Source of the DNA: CAYSLC01 sp964431545 | GTDB lineage: Bacteria > Desulfobacterota > Desulfobacteria > Desulfobacterales > JAABSP01 | Reading direction: 5' to 3' | Assembly (NCBI GenBank): GCA_964431545.1 | Contig: CAYSLC010000005.1 | Location: 1-62,095 of the forward strand | Length of the DNA: 62,095 nt | Shown: piece after piece, positions 16,106-24,044 of the stretch | How positions within the stretch are numbered: position 1 is the stretch's first letter | Layout of the letters: each line of letters starts with the position of its first letter | Program-made: the position numbers and the translations under genes | The notes under the pieces: model-generated | Database searches by the model: none | Seen by the model: the letters and a program-made list of their open reading frames with translations, nothing else | What the model was told of the DNA's origin: nothing

Positions 16106-17412
16106 AACACCAGACCCCTATGCTGGATGAACTCGAGTCCGGACCGTGGCCGAGTTTTGTATCCGACATCAAGCAGGAGGCGGCAAACCGAGCCAAAAAC
16201 GCCAATAATGTGGAATATCAGATTCCGCAGGATGTCTGCGAGGATATTCTGGGTGTTCTCGAGCTGTCCTACAAACACGGCCGGACCCACTGGAAGCACG
16301 GCGGCATCGTGGGCGTCTTCGGGTACGGCGGCGGCGTCATCGGCCGGTACTGCGACCAGCCCCAGGAATTCCCCGGCGTGGCCCACTTCCACACCATGCG
16401 GGTCAATCAGCCCGCCGGCAAGTACTACACCACCGACTACCTGAAGAAGATCTGCGACCTCTGGGATTTCCGGGGCAGCGGCATCACCAATATGCACGGC
16501 TCCACCGGCGACATCATCTTCCTGGGCACCACGACCCCGCAGTTGGAGGAGATCTTTTACGAGCTGACCCACAACTTCAACCAGGATCTGGGCGGCTCCG
16601 GCTCCAACCTGAGAACCCCCTCCGACTGCCTGGGCCAGTCCCGCTGCGAGTACGCCTGCTACGACACCCAGCACATCTGCCACACCCTGACCAACGAGTA
16701 CCAGGACGAGCTGCATCGGCCCGCCTTCCCCTACAAGTTCAAGTTCAAGTTCGACGGATGCCCCAACTGCTGCGTCGCCTCCATCGCACGGGCCGACATG
16801 TCCTTCATCGGCACCTGGAAGGACGACATCCGCATCGACCAGGAGGCGGTCCAGGCCTACGTCGGCGGCGAGCTGAAGCCCAACGGCAACGCCCACGCCG
16901 GCCGCGACTGGGGAGCCTTCGACATCAACAAGGAGGTCATCGACCTGTGCCCCACCAAGTGCATGTGGATGGAGGGCAAGGAGCTGAAGATCGACAACAA
17001 GGAGTGCACCCGGTGCATGCATTGCATCAACGTCATGCCCCGGGCCCTGCGCATCGGCCAGGACACCGGCCTCTCCATCCTGGTGGGCGCCAAGGCACCC
17101 ATTCTCGACGGCGCGCAGATGGGCACCCTCTTGGTACCGTTCATCAAGGCCGAGGAGCCCTATGACGAGATCAAGGAGGTCATCGAGGCGATTTGGGATT
17201 GGTGGATGGAAGAGGGAAAGAACCGGGAGCGTTTGGGCGAACTCATGAAGCGCCAAGGCTTCCAGAAGCTGCTCGAAATGACCGGCATCAAGCCCGATCC
17301 GCGGATGGTGCAGGAGCCCCGCCACAACCCCTACATCTTCTGGAAGGAAGAGGAAGTGGAAGGCGGCTTCAATCGCGACATCAACGAGTTCAGAAAATAC
17401 CACCAGAGATAG
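16102..17412 (+). CDS. dsrA: Dissimilatory sulfite reductase alpha subunit
   Basis: Catalytic-complex subunit that, with DsrB, reduces sulfite in the last step of sulfate respiration in the cytoplasm. The 436-residue length is typical. Siroheme/[4Fe-4S] ligands are C176 and C182 (CLGQSRC) and C220 and C224 (CPNCC). A ferredoxin insertion carries C283, C287 and the CTRCMHC cluster at 302-308. GGAGG lies 7 bases before ATG 16102. dsrB follows after 15 bases. Sequence is of the reductive bacterial type as judged by the following dsrD gene, which sulfur oxidisers lack. Confidence 0.98.
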   Translation: MKHQTPMLDELESGPWPSFVSDIKQEAANRAKNANNVEYQIPQDVCEDILGVLELSYKHGRTHWKHGGIVGVFGYGGGVIGRYCDQPQEFPGVAHFHTMRVNQPAGKYYTTDYLKKICDLWDFRGSGITNMHGSTGDIIFLGTTTPQLEEIFYELTHNFNQDLGGSGSNLRTPSDCLGQSRCEYACYDTQHICHTLTNEYQDELHRPAFPYKFKFKFDGCPNCCVASIARADMSFIGTWKDDIRIDQEAVQAYVGGELKPNGNAHAGRDWGAFDINKEVIDLCPTKCMWMEGKELKIDNKECTRCMHCINVMPRALRIGQDTGLSILVGAKAPILDGAQMGTLLVPFIKAEEPYDEIKEVIEAIWDWWMEEGKNRERLGELMKRQGFQKLLEMTGIKPDPRMVQEPRHNPYIFWKEEEVEGGFNRDINEFRKYHQR

Positions 17413-17427
17413 GAGGGAGGAAACACC

Positions 17428-18576
17428 ATGGCATTTATCTCCTCAGGATACAATCCAGACAAGCCGATGGAGAACCGGATTACGGACATCGGTCCGAAGA
17501 ACTTCGAAGAGTTCTATCCCCCGGTCGTCAAGAAAAACAAGGGCAAATGGCTCTACCACGAGATCCTGGAGCCCGGCGTCCTGGTCCACGTGGCCGAGTC
17601 CGGCGACGAGTGCTACACCGTCCGCGTGGGAGGTGCCCGGCTCATGAGCGTCAGCCATATCCGGGAGATCTGCGAGATCGCCGACAAGCACTGCGACGGC
17701 CACCTCCGGTTCACCACCCGGAACAACATCGAGTTCATGGTCGACAGCAAGGATAAGGTGGAGCCCCTGAAGAAGGACCTGGAAAGCCGGAAGTTCGACG
17801 GCGGATCCTTCAAGTTTCCCGTGGGCGGCACCGGCGCCGGCGTGACCAACATCATCCACACCCAGGGATGGATCCACTGCCACACCCCGGCCACCGACGC
17901 CTCCGGCCCGGTCAAGGCGACCATGGACGTCCTGTTCGACGACTTCCAGAACATGCGCCTCCCGGCCCAGCTCCGGGTCTCCCTGGCCTGCTGCCTCAAC
18001 ATGTGCGGCGCGGTCCACTGCTCCGACATCGCCATCCTGGGATACCATCGCAAGCCGCCGATGCTCGACCACGAGTATCTGGACAAGATGTGCGAGATCC
18101 CCCTGGCGGTCGCCGCCTGCCCCACCGCAGCCATCCGGCCCACCAAGGTGGAACTGCCCGACGGCAAGAAGGTCAACAGCGTGGCGGTCAAGGAAGAGCG
18201 CTGCATGTTCTGCGGCAACTGCTACACCATGTGCCCGGCCATGCCCCTGGCGGACCAGGAAGGCGACGGAATCGTGCTCATGGTGGGCGGCAAGGTCTCC
18301 AACCGGATCAGCGCGCCCAAGTTCTCCAAGGTCGTGGTCGCATTCATCCCCAACGAGCCGCCCCGGTGGCCCAAGACGACCGATACCATCAAGAAGATCG
18401 TCGATGCCTACTCCCAGGGCGCCAATAAATACGAGCGATTGGGCGACTGGGCCGAGCGGATCAGTTGGGAACGGTTCTTCGAGGTCTGCGACCTCGAGTT
18501 CACCCACCACCTGATCGACGACTTCCGGGATCCCGCCTACTATACCTGGCGGCAGACCTCCCAGTTCAAGTTCTAG
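17428..18576 (+). CDS. dsrB: Dissimilatory sulfite reductase beta subunit
   Basis: Partner of DsrA in the alpha2-beta2 enzyme; in this family DsrB binds the catalytically active siroheme. The 382-residue protein has the cysteine sets C151, then C188/C189, C193 and C198 (ACCLNMCGAVHC) for the siroheme-cluster site, and a ferredoxin domain with C231 and C259, C262, C265, C269 (CMFCGNCYTMC). An AGGAGGGAGG-like ribosome site lies just upstream of the ATG. Downstream, an intercistronic hairpin at 18607-18642 separates it from dsrD. Confidence 0.98.
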   Translation: MAFISSGYNPDKPMENRITDIGPKNFEEFYPPVVKKNKGKWLYHEILEPGVLVHVAESGDECYTVRVGGARLMSVSHIREICEIADKHCDGHLRFTTRNNIEFMVDSKDKVEPLKKDLESRKFDGGSFKFPVGGTGAGVTNIIHTQGWIHCHTPATDASGPVKATMDVLFDDFQNMRLPAQLRVSLACCLNMCGAVHCSDIAILGYHRKPPMLDHEYLDKMCEIPLAVAACPTAAIRPTKVELPDGKKVNSVAVKEERCMFCGNCYTMCPAMPLADQEGDGIVLMVGGKVSNRISAPKFSKVVVAFIPNEPPRWPKTTDTIKKIVDAYSQGANKYERLGDWAERISWERFFEVCDLEFTHHLIDDFRDPAYYTWRQTSQFKF

Positions 18577-18606
18577 ATCCCCCAGGGATCTGTCGATGAT
18601 TTGAAT

Positions 18607-18649
18607 GGCGGGGAACGCGCCGATAACGGCACGTTCCCTGCCGCTTTTC
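18607..18649 (+). terminator. Intercistronic stem-loop between dsrB and dsrD
   Basis: GGCGGGGAACG at 18607-18617 pairs with CGTTCCCTGCC at 18632-18642 (one G-U pair), and an inner GCCG/CGGC stem closes an ATAA loop. CTTTT follows. It resembles a weak rho-independent terminator or an mRNA-processing/stabilising hairpin that would let dsrAB transcript outnumber dsrD and dsrN. The T tract is short, so read-through is expected. Confidence 0.55.
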
Positions 18650-18669
18650 ATACAGAAGGGAGCAGCAAA

Positions 18670-18909
18670 ATGGAATACGAAGAGGCAAAACAGAAAATCG
18701 TGGACGAGTTGACCAAGAAACAGAAGTCCAAGTCGAAGTTCTACTTCAACGACCTGAGCAAGATCCTCGACATGAAGCCCCGGGAAGCCAAGAAGATCGT
18801 CAACAAGTTGGTGGAGGACGGGACCCTGGAGTACTGGTCATCGGGCTCCACCTCCATGTACGGACTCAAGGGCACCGGCAAGCAGGCCGGGGCGGAACAC
18901 GAGGACTAG
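18670..18909 (+). CDS. dsrD: DsrD, winged-helix activator of dissimilatory sulfite reductase
   Basis: A 79-residue small protein with the DsrD pattern: EEAKQKIVDELTKKQKSKSKFYFNDL at the start, then DMKPREAKKIVNKLVEDGTLEYWSSGST. The family has a winged-helix fold and has been reported to bind DsrAB and raise its activity rather than act on DNA. GGGAG lies about 9 bases upstream of ATG 18670. The extra acidic tail after the wing (GKQAGAEHED) is short. It sits between dsrB and the CbiA-like gene, the usual order in sulfate reducers. Confidence 0.95.
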   Translation: MEYEEAKQKIVDELTKKQKSKSKFYFNDLSKILDMKPREAKKIVNKLVEDGTLEYWSSGSTSMYGLKGTGKQAGAEHED

Positions 18910-18958
18910 ACCCGGCATCGCTCACGCTCAATCGTCCTCCGGCACTGGAGCAGACACA

Positions 18959-20368
18959 ATGGGAATCCCCAGGATCGTCGTCTCGGCCTTGCGGGGCGGA
19001 TCGGGGAAGACCATCCTCTCCATCGGTATGATCGCCGCGTGGAAGCGGCGCGGAAGACGCGTGGCCCCCTTCAAGAAGGGGCCCGATTATATCGATGCCG
19101 GATGGCTGGCCATGGCCGCCGGCCGGCCCTGTTACAACCTCGACACCTTCCTCGTCGACCAGGGGGCGATCTGCCGATCCTTCCTCGCCCACACCGAAGG
19201 GGATGACATGGCGGTGATCGAGGGGAACCGGGGCCTGTACGACGGAATCGATGCGGAAGGCACCACCAGTACGGCGGAGCTGGCCAAACTCCTCAACGCG
19301 CCGGTGGTGCTCTGCATTGACTGCACCAAGTCGACCCGCACCATGGCGGCGGTGGTCGACGGGTGCAACCGGTTCGACCCGGAGGTGCGCCTCACCGGGG
19401 TGATCCTCAACCGGATCGCCGGGGCCCGCCACCAGAAGATCCTCACCGACACCATCGAGCGCCACTGCGGCGTCCCCGTCCTGGGCGCCGTCCCCAAACT
19501 CCGAACCCAACAGTTCCCCGAACGCCATATGGGGCTGGTCCCCACCCCCGAGCACGCCTGGGCCGCCGATTCCGTGGAGGCCGCCGCGGCGGTGGCCGAG
19601 CGGTATCTCGACCTCGACGCCCTGGAGCGGATCGCCCGGCGGGTGCCGGCGGAGGTGCCCCGGTGCGAGGCCCTGGAAGGCGGCGCCCGGGCCGCCGGAC
19701 CCGGGGCCGGCGCCGGGATCCGGCCCAGGGTGGGCGTCATCCGGGACTCGGCCTTCCAGTTCTATTACCCCGAAAACATCGAGGCCCTGACGGCGGCCGG
19801 GGCCGAGGTCACCTTCCTGAGCCCCCTGACCCACCGGCGGCTGCCCGACGACCTGGACGCGCTCCACATCGGCGGGGGGTTTCCCGAGACCCACGCCGGG
19901 GAGCTGGCCGAAAACGCCGGCTTCCGCAGGGATCTCATGGATGCCGCGGCGGACGGGATGCCCATCTACGCGGAGTGCGGCGGGCTCATGTATCTCGGGG
20001 AGGCCCTGGTGCTGGACGACACGCGGTACCCCATGGCCGGCGTTCTGCCCATCGTCTTCGGGTTCTCCAGAAAGCCCCAGGGCCACGGGTACACAAAGGT
20101 CCGGGTGGAGGGGGAGAACCCCTACTTTGCCCGGGGGACCCGGCTGCGGGGGCATGAGTTCCACTATTCCAAGGTGCTGGAGTGGCGGGGCCGGGAATCG
20201 GACCTCGCCTTCGCCATGGAGCGGGGGGCCGGTCTGGTGGGGGGAAAGGACGGCGCGGTCCGGAACAACGTCCTGGCCACCTACACCCACATCCACGCCC
20301 TGGGGGTTTCGGACTGGGGGGCGTCCCTGGTCCGGGCGGCGCTTCGGTATCGGGAGGGCCGGACCTGA
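18959..20368 (+). CDS. dsrN: CbiA/CobB-type amidase in the dsr operon (DsrN-like, siroheme amidation)
   Basis: A 469-residue glutamine-dependent, ATP-using amidotransferase. The N-terminal P-loop domain starts with ALRGGSGKT and contains FKKGPDYID; the C-terminal triad-type glutaminase has the nucleophile Cys340 in YAECGG and a later GHEFHYS with the catalytic-type His. The enzyme family makes cobyrinate a,c-diamide. Its position directly after dsrABD matches dsrN of sulfur-metabolising bacteria, where amidation of siroheme to siroamide is the accepted role. No other cobalamin genes are nearby, which favours the siroheme role, but a dual role is possible. Confidence 0.9.
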   Translation: MGIPRIVVSALRGGSGKTILSIGMIAAWKRRGRRVAPFKKGPDYIDAGWLAMAAGRPCYNLDTFLVDQGAICRSFLAHTEGDDMAVIEGNRGLYDGIDAEGTTSTAELAKLLNAPVVLCIDCTKSTRTMAAVVDGCNRFDPEVRLTGVILNRIAGARHQKILTDTIERHCGVPVLGAVPKLRTQQFPERHMGLVPTPEHAWAADSVEAAAAVAERYLDLDALERIARRVPAEVPRCEALEGGARAAGPGAGAGIRPRVGVIRDSAFQFYYPENIEALTAAGAEVTFLSPLTHRRLPDDLDALHIGGGFPETHAGELAENAGFRRDLMDAAADGMPIYAECGGLMYLGEALVLDDTRYPMAGVLPIVFGFSRKPQGHGYTKVRVEGENPYFARGTRLRGHEFHYSKVLEWRGRESDLAFAMERGAGLVGGKDGAVRNNVLATYTHIHALGVSDWGASLVRAALRYREGRT

Positions 20369-20403
20369 CCGCCGGACGGAAACCGGAGGTCCGCCACGGA
20401 GAA

Positions 20404-20463
20404 AATAAAAAAAGCCGGGCGGCGATCCCCCCGTCATGGGGGGGCGCCGCCCGGCTTTTTTTA
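20404..20463. terminator. Strong bidirectional terminator between dsrN and cytochrome c3
   Basis: A long stem with AGCCGGGCGGCG on the left and CGCCGCCCGGCT on the right, extended inward by C6/G-rich arms around GTCA, flanked by an A7 run on the left and T7 on the right. It can terminate both the rightward dsr operon and the leftward cytochrome gene. Confidence 0.93.
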
Positions 20464-20477
20464 TTTGACAGGCGAAA

Positions 20478-20954
20478 CTACTTCTTGGTCTTGGGATGAC
20501 ACTTGGAGCATGTCGTGGGAGCGGCCTTCGTCTTCTTGGCCCGGTTGAACTCCCGATGGCAGCCCCTGCAGTTGTCATGGATCGCCTCGGCATGGTACTG
20601 CCGCTCTTCTTCCTTGGAGAGCTTGGGGGCGTCCCTTCCCTTGGGCTTTTCGCCCGGCTTGTCGTGGCATTCGATGCAGGACTGGACCTCGTCGCCCATT
20701 TTGAGGCCGGTCAGGGGCTTGCCCTTGTCGTCATGGTGGCACTCGCCGCACCCGTTTTTATACAGCTCCGGATTGGCCTTGGCGTAATCCTCGGCGTGCT
20801 TCTTGTGGGTGAACTCCACGATCCCCTTCGTATGCTCGTCATACTTCTTGTTCTTCATGGGGATCACATCCTCAACCGTCTCCGCATAGAGTCCCGCCGC
20901 CACGAACAGGGTCGCCAGGGCGATCACCATCGCAAACAGGATACCTTTCTTCAT
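20478..20954 (-). CDS. Periplasmic tetraheme cytochrome c3 (class III)
   Basis: A 158-residue precursor. Start ATG 20954 is preceded by AAAGGGGGTG; residues 1-25 are a signal peptide ending in LYAE. Four c-type heme sites are present: CGECHH, CIECH, CRGCH and CSKCH, with extra histidines such as FTHKKH that fit bis-His ligation. Class III cytochromes shuttle electrons in the periplasm between hydrogenases or formate dehydrogenases and membrane complexes in sulfate reducers. The segment between hemes is Lys-rich. It faces the dsr operon and shares its terminator; its own promoter is likely at 21013-21041. Confidence 0.94.
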   Translation of the reverse strand: MKKGILFAMVIALATLFVAAGLYAETVEDVIPMKNKKYDEHTKGIVEFTHKKHAEDYAKANPELYKNGCGECHHDDKGKPLTGLKMGDEVQSCIECHDKPGEKPKGRDAPKLSKEEERQYHAEAIHDNCRGCHREFNRAKKTKAAPTTCSKCHPKTKK

Positions 20955-21012
20955 TTCGATTTCACCCCCTTTCCGTTGTGGAAATTCGAATCCATCGTAC
21001 AAAATGGTTCAT

Positions 21013-21041
21013 CGTTTATCAGCTAAATCCCATTCTGTCAA
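21013..21041 (-). promoter_or_regulatory. Candidate promoter of the cytochrome c3 gene
   Basis: On the minus strand TTGACA (21041-21036), a 17-base spacer and TAAACG (21018-21013). It lies in the 132-base AT-richer space between the ycaO stop and the cytochrome start. The -35 is perfect, the -10 poor. Confidence 0.4.
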
Positions 21042-21086
21042 TGCCTAACCAATCGGGTGCCGAACCAACCGGCACGCGGCGGCGGC

Positions 21087-22808
21087 TCAGGGGAACAGGG
21101 CGGCATAGTTGGCGAAGAGCCGGGGGCTGACCCGGGAGAACCGGTCGAAATCGGCGGCCGGCAAAAGCCCCGGAACGATGGCCCGGACCACGGGGACGGC
21201 GAGATCCCGACGGGTCAGGTCCACGTAGATGGGGGTGTAATCGTCCCGGAGGAGCAGGGATTCCAGCAGGGACAGGTCGGTCTCCGGGGAGCCGGTGGCG
21301 TGGGAGGGGAGATCCTCGAACCGGCGGACGGCAAACGCCTCCGGCAGCGGCGCCGAAGGGGGGCCGGAGGGATAGGGGTAGGGGGTTTCGGTCAGGGCCG
21401 ACAGGAGGGCGCGCCGGCCGTCCAGGGCGGCGCCGGTCCCCTTGGCCACCGTTCCGTCCGGGCCGACCACGAAAGCCTTGTAGACCGGGACCCCGAACGG
21501 GCCGGTGAGATCCTGGAACCCCACATGGATCCCCTTTTCGGCGTAGTCCCGGAGAAGCGCCGCCACCCGGGGGTCCTCGGCGGCGGCCGTGAAGCAGCCG
21601 CCGGGATGGTAGGGGGTGGTCGCCTCGGCGTCCCGCTCCAGGCACTCCAAAAGCGCCGCCACTTTGGCCTCGGCCGGGGTGTTGCCCGAGGCGAGCCCCG
21701 TGGACCCGGGGGCGGAAAAGAGGGCGGGTTCGTCGAGGTTGCAGAAGAGGAAAACGCACTGGGCGGGCACCAGAACGGGGACGCTCTTGCGTTCCGTGCG
21801 CAGACTCCCTGAGATCCAATGGAGGGGATCGTTGTCATAGGGGACCTCGAGACTCAGGTCGTTGGGGTCGAGGACGTTTCGTCCCGAGGCCCGGAGGGAC
21901 TCGTAATCGGAGCGCGGGAGGGGGGCATCCTCCTGGCGGTGGCGGATCCCCGAGGGGCCCACGGAGGCGAAGGCGGAGCCCCGCTCGGCCATCTCCATGG
22001 CGTAGGCGGCCCGGGCCGTGAGAACGTCGAACCCCCGTCCGTAGGCGGTCTGGGTCCCCGACAGGGTGAGGCGGTGGCGGCCGAGGTCCACGGACAGGGC
22101 CATCCGCCACTCCCGCAGCAGGGCCAGGGGGGCGAGGGAGGCCGTATGGCGCATCTCCCGGCCGGAGACGATCCCCAATTCCTCCAGACGGGAAAGGGCC
22201 GATGCGGCGGTCTCCCCGGCGCCGGGCCGGGAGGTGGGATCGCCGGAAGGGGCGGGGGCTCCGGAACCCGCCGCCGGTTCCAGGGCCGACCGCGGTCGCC
22301 GGGCGGCCCGCAGGACCTCCGGGGGGTAGAGCATGGGCGGGGCCTGGTCCGGCGGCGGCAGGGGCCGGTGGTCGGCCATGTTCGCCTGGAAAATCCCGAG
22401 CCAGGTCCGGTGGAGGTCGGCGTGGGGCCGGTTCTCGGCCCGGATGTAGACCAGGGGGGAGGCCGGGGCCAGGTCCCGGGGATCCGTTCCGGAGAACCGA
22501 TCCATCAGGTGATGGAATTTCCCGTGGATGATGCATGCCTCGTGGAGCAGCGCCAGAAATACGGCGTCGTCCGGGTCGGCCGTTTCGATGAACCGTTCGA
22601 TCCGGCCGGCGGGGAGCACCCGGAGCACGTCGAGCAGATGCTTGTGCATGAACTCGTCGTTGGGGTGCCCCCGGAGATAGTCGAGCTGCTCGCTGAAGAC
22701 CCGGGTCTGTTCCGGCACGCAGGCGAAGTATCCGGAGCCGGCGGCGGTCTCTTTCAGTTCCAGGACATAGGCCACCGGCGCGGCGGCCTCCGCGTGGGGA
22801 TCAGGCAT
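21087..22808 (-). CDS. YcaO-family ATP-dependent cyclodehydratase/thioamidation-type protein, substrate unknown
   Basis: A 573-residue protein. Start ATG 22808 has GGAGGAGG upstream and overlaps the tatC stop by 8 bases. Residues about 1-190 are a variable region; residues from about 230 onward carry the YcaO pattern: STGLASGNTPAEAKVAALLECLERDAEA with the ATP/Mg Glu residues, and near the end YVDLTRRDLAVPVVRAIVPGL. The C-terminus (FANYAALFP) lacks the PxPxP tail of classical azoline-forming enzymes. No TfuA, E1-like partner or obvious precursor peptide is adjacent. YcaO enzymes activate backbone amides; protein thioamidation, RiPP synthesis or an RimO-accessory role are all possible. Context (Tat, Moco genes) is unusual. 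Confidence 0.85.
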   Translation of the reverse strand: MPDPHAEAAAPVAYVLELKETAAGSGYFACVPEQTRVFSEQLDYLRGHPNDEFMHKHLLDVLRVLPAGRIERFIETADPDDAVFLALLHEACIIHGKFHHLMDRFSGTDPRDLAPASPLVYIRAENRPHADLHRTWLGIFQANMADHRPLPPPDQAPPMLYPPEVLRAARRPRSALEPAAGSGAPAPSGDPTSRPGAGETAASALSRLEELGIVSGREMRHTASLAPLALLREWRMALSVDLGRHRLTLSGTQTAYGRGFDVLTARAAYAMEMAERGSAFASVGPSGIRHRQEDAPLPRSDYESLRASGRNVLDPNDLSLEVPYDNDPLHWISGSLRTERKSVPVLVPAQCVFLFCNLDEPALFSAPGSTGLASGNTPAEAKVAALLECLERDAEATTPYHPGGCFTAAAEDPRVAALLRDYAEKGIHVGFQDLTGPFGVPVYKAFVVGPDGTVAKGTGAALDGRRALLSALTETPYPYPSGPPSAPLPEAFAVRRFEDLPSHATGSPETDLSLLESLLLRDDYTPIYVDLTRRDLAVPVVRAIVPGLLPAADFDRFSRVSPRLFANYAALFP

Positions 22809-23565
22809 GTTCCGCCTCCTCCGGCTCATCCGCCGTATCGTCCGGGGATTTCCGTCCAAAGATCCGCGCGCCGACGATGCTCACCTCGTAAAGGAGCATC
22901 AGGGGCATCGCCATCATCACCTGGGTGACCACGTCCGGCGGCGTGAGGATGGCCGATCCCACGAAGAAGAGGAGCAGGGCGTACTTGCGGTTCTTCTTGA
23001 GAAACGGCACGGTCACCACTCCGAGCCGGGCCAGGAAGGTGATGACCAGGGGCAGCTCGAAGACGACCCCGAAGGCGAGGAGCAGCTTGGTGGAGAAGCT
23101 CAGGTACTCCTTCATGGAGGGCATCGGCTTGATGAAGTCCCCGGCGAACCCGAGAAAGAACTTGAACCCGTAGGGGAAGACCACGAAGTAGCCGAACAGT
23201 GCCCCGCCGACAAAGAAGAAGGTGGAGAGGATCACGATGGGGATCAGCACCCGCTTCTCCTTGCGGTAGAGCCCCGGGGCCACGAACATCCAGAACTGGT
23301 AGAAGATCACCGGGGAGGCCAGGAGGATCCCCGCCAGGAAGGCGACCTTCAGGAAGGTGAAGAAGGCCTCGGGCAGGTTGGTGAAGATCAGGGTGTCCCC
23401 CTCCCCCATCACCTGGATCAGGGGCCGGACCAGGACCCAGAAGAGCTTCTCCTTGAAGAAATAGCAGATGAAGAAACCGACGGCCACGGCGATGAAGGCG
23501 GCGATCAGCCGGGACCGGAGTTCCTCCAGGTGGGCGGTGAAGGGGAGTTTGTCTTCCTCCCGCAT
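22801..23565 (-). CDS. tatC: Twin-arginine translocase subunit TatC
   Basis: A 254-residue inner-membrane receptor for Tat signal peptides. It opens with FTAHLEELRSRLI, the conserved TatC N-terminus, followed by about six membrane helices; FVAPGLYRKEKR is the conserved periplasmic/cytoplasmic loop, and FGVVFELPLVITFL and LTPPDVVTQ are family marks. It starts inside the tatB stop codon (one-base overlap) and is followed by overlapping ycaO. The C-terminal cytoplasmic tail is short and acidic. Confidence 0.97.
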   Translation of the reverse strand: MREEDKLPFTAHLEELRSRLIAAFIAVAVGFFICYFFKEKLFWVLVRPLIQVMGEGDTLIFTNLPEAFFTFLKVAFLAGILLASPVIFYQFWMFVAPGLYRKEKRVLIPIVILSTFFFVGGALFGYFVVFPYGFKFFLGFAGDFIKPMPSMKEYLSFSTKLLLAFGVVFELPLVITFLARLGVVTVPFLKKNRKYALLLFFVGSAILTPPDVVTQVMMAMPLMLLYEVSIVGARIFGRKSPDDTADEPEEAEHA

Positions 23566-24014
23566 CAGCTCTTCTCCTTTTCGGCGCCCGGATCCCGGCC
23601 GTCCGCCGGTTCCGGTGGGGCCGCCGCCGCCCCTTCGCCGGCCGGATTCCGGGTTCGGGAATCGTCCGCCGCCGCCTCTGGCTCCGCTGTCTCCGACGGT
23701 TCGGATCGGTCGGTCCCGGCCTCGGCGCCGGTCCCCCGGGCCGAGGGGTCACTGGAAGGGACGTCGGGGGACGGGGTCTCGGTGGCCCGGTCGAACTTCT
23801 CCTTCACGCCCTCGTTCAGGTCGTCGAAGGCCTCCTTGACCCCTTTGAGATCGGTGTCGATCTCCATGGTCTCCCGGAAATCGTTGGTGGCCCGTTTGAA
23901 CTCCCCCATGGCCCGGCCCAGGGACCGGGCCAGGTCCGGTAGTTTTTTGGGGCCGATGACGATCAGCGCGATGGCCAGGATCAGCAGAATTTCAGGCATG
24001 CCCATGCCGAACAT
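23565..24014 (-). CDS. tatB: Sec-independent translocase subunit TatB (TatA/B family)
   Basis: A 149-residue single-helix protein: membrane helix at residues about 6-21 ending in the IGPKKLP hinge, then an amphipathic helix DLARSLGRAMGEFKRA. The acidic Ser/Pro/Ala-rich tail from about residue 80 is long, as in TatB. It is the only TatA/B gene next to tatC here, so it may serve both roles, or a separate tatA lies elsewhere. It follows mltA by 30 bases and overlaps tatC. Confidence 0.9.
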   Translation of the reverse strand: MFGMGMPEILLILAIALIVIGPKKLPDLARSLGRAMGEFKRATNDFRETMEIDTDLKGVKEAFDDLNEGVKEKFDRATETPSPDVPSSDPSARGTGAEAGTDRSEPSETAEPEAAADDSRTRNPAGEGAAAAPPEPADGRDPGAEKEKS

Positions 24015-24044
24015 ATGCGTATCTCCTTAAGGTGATTGTTGGGT

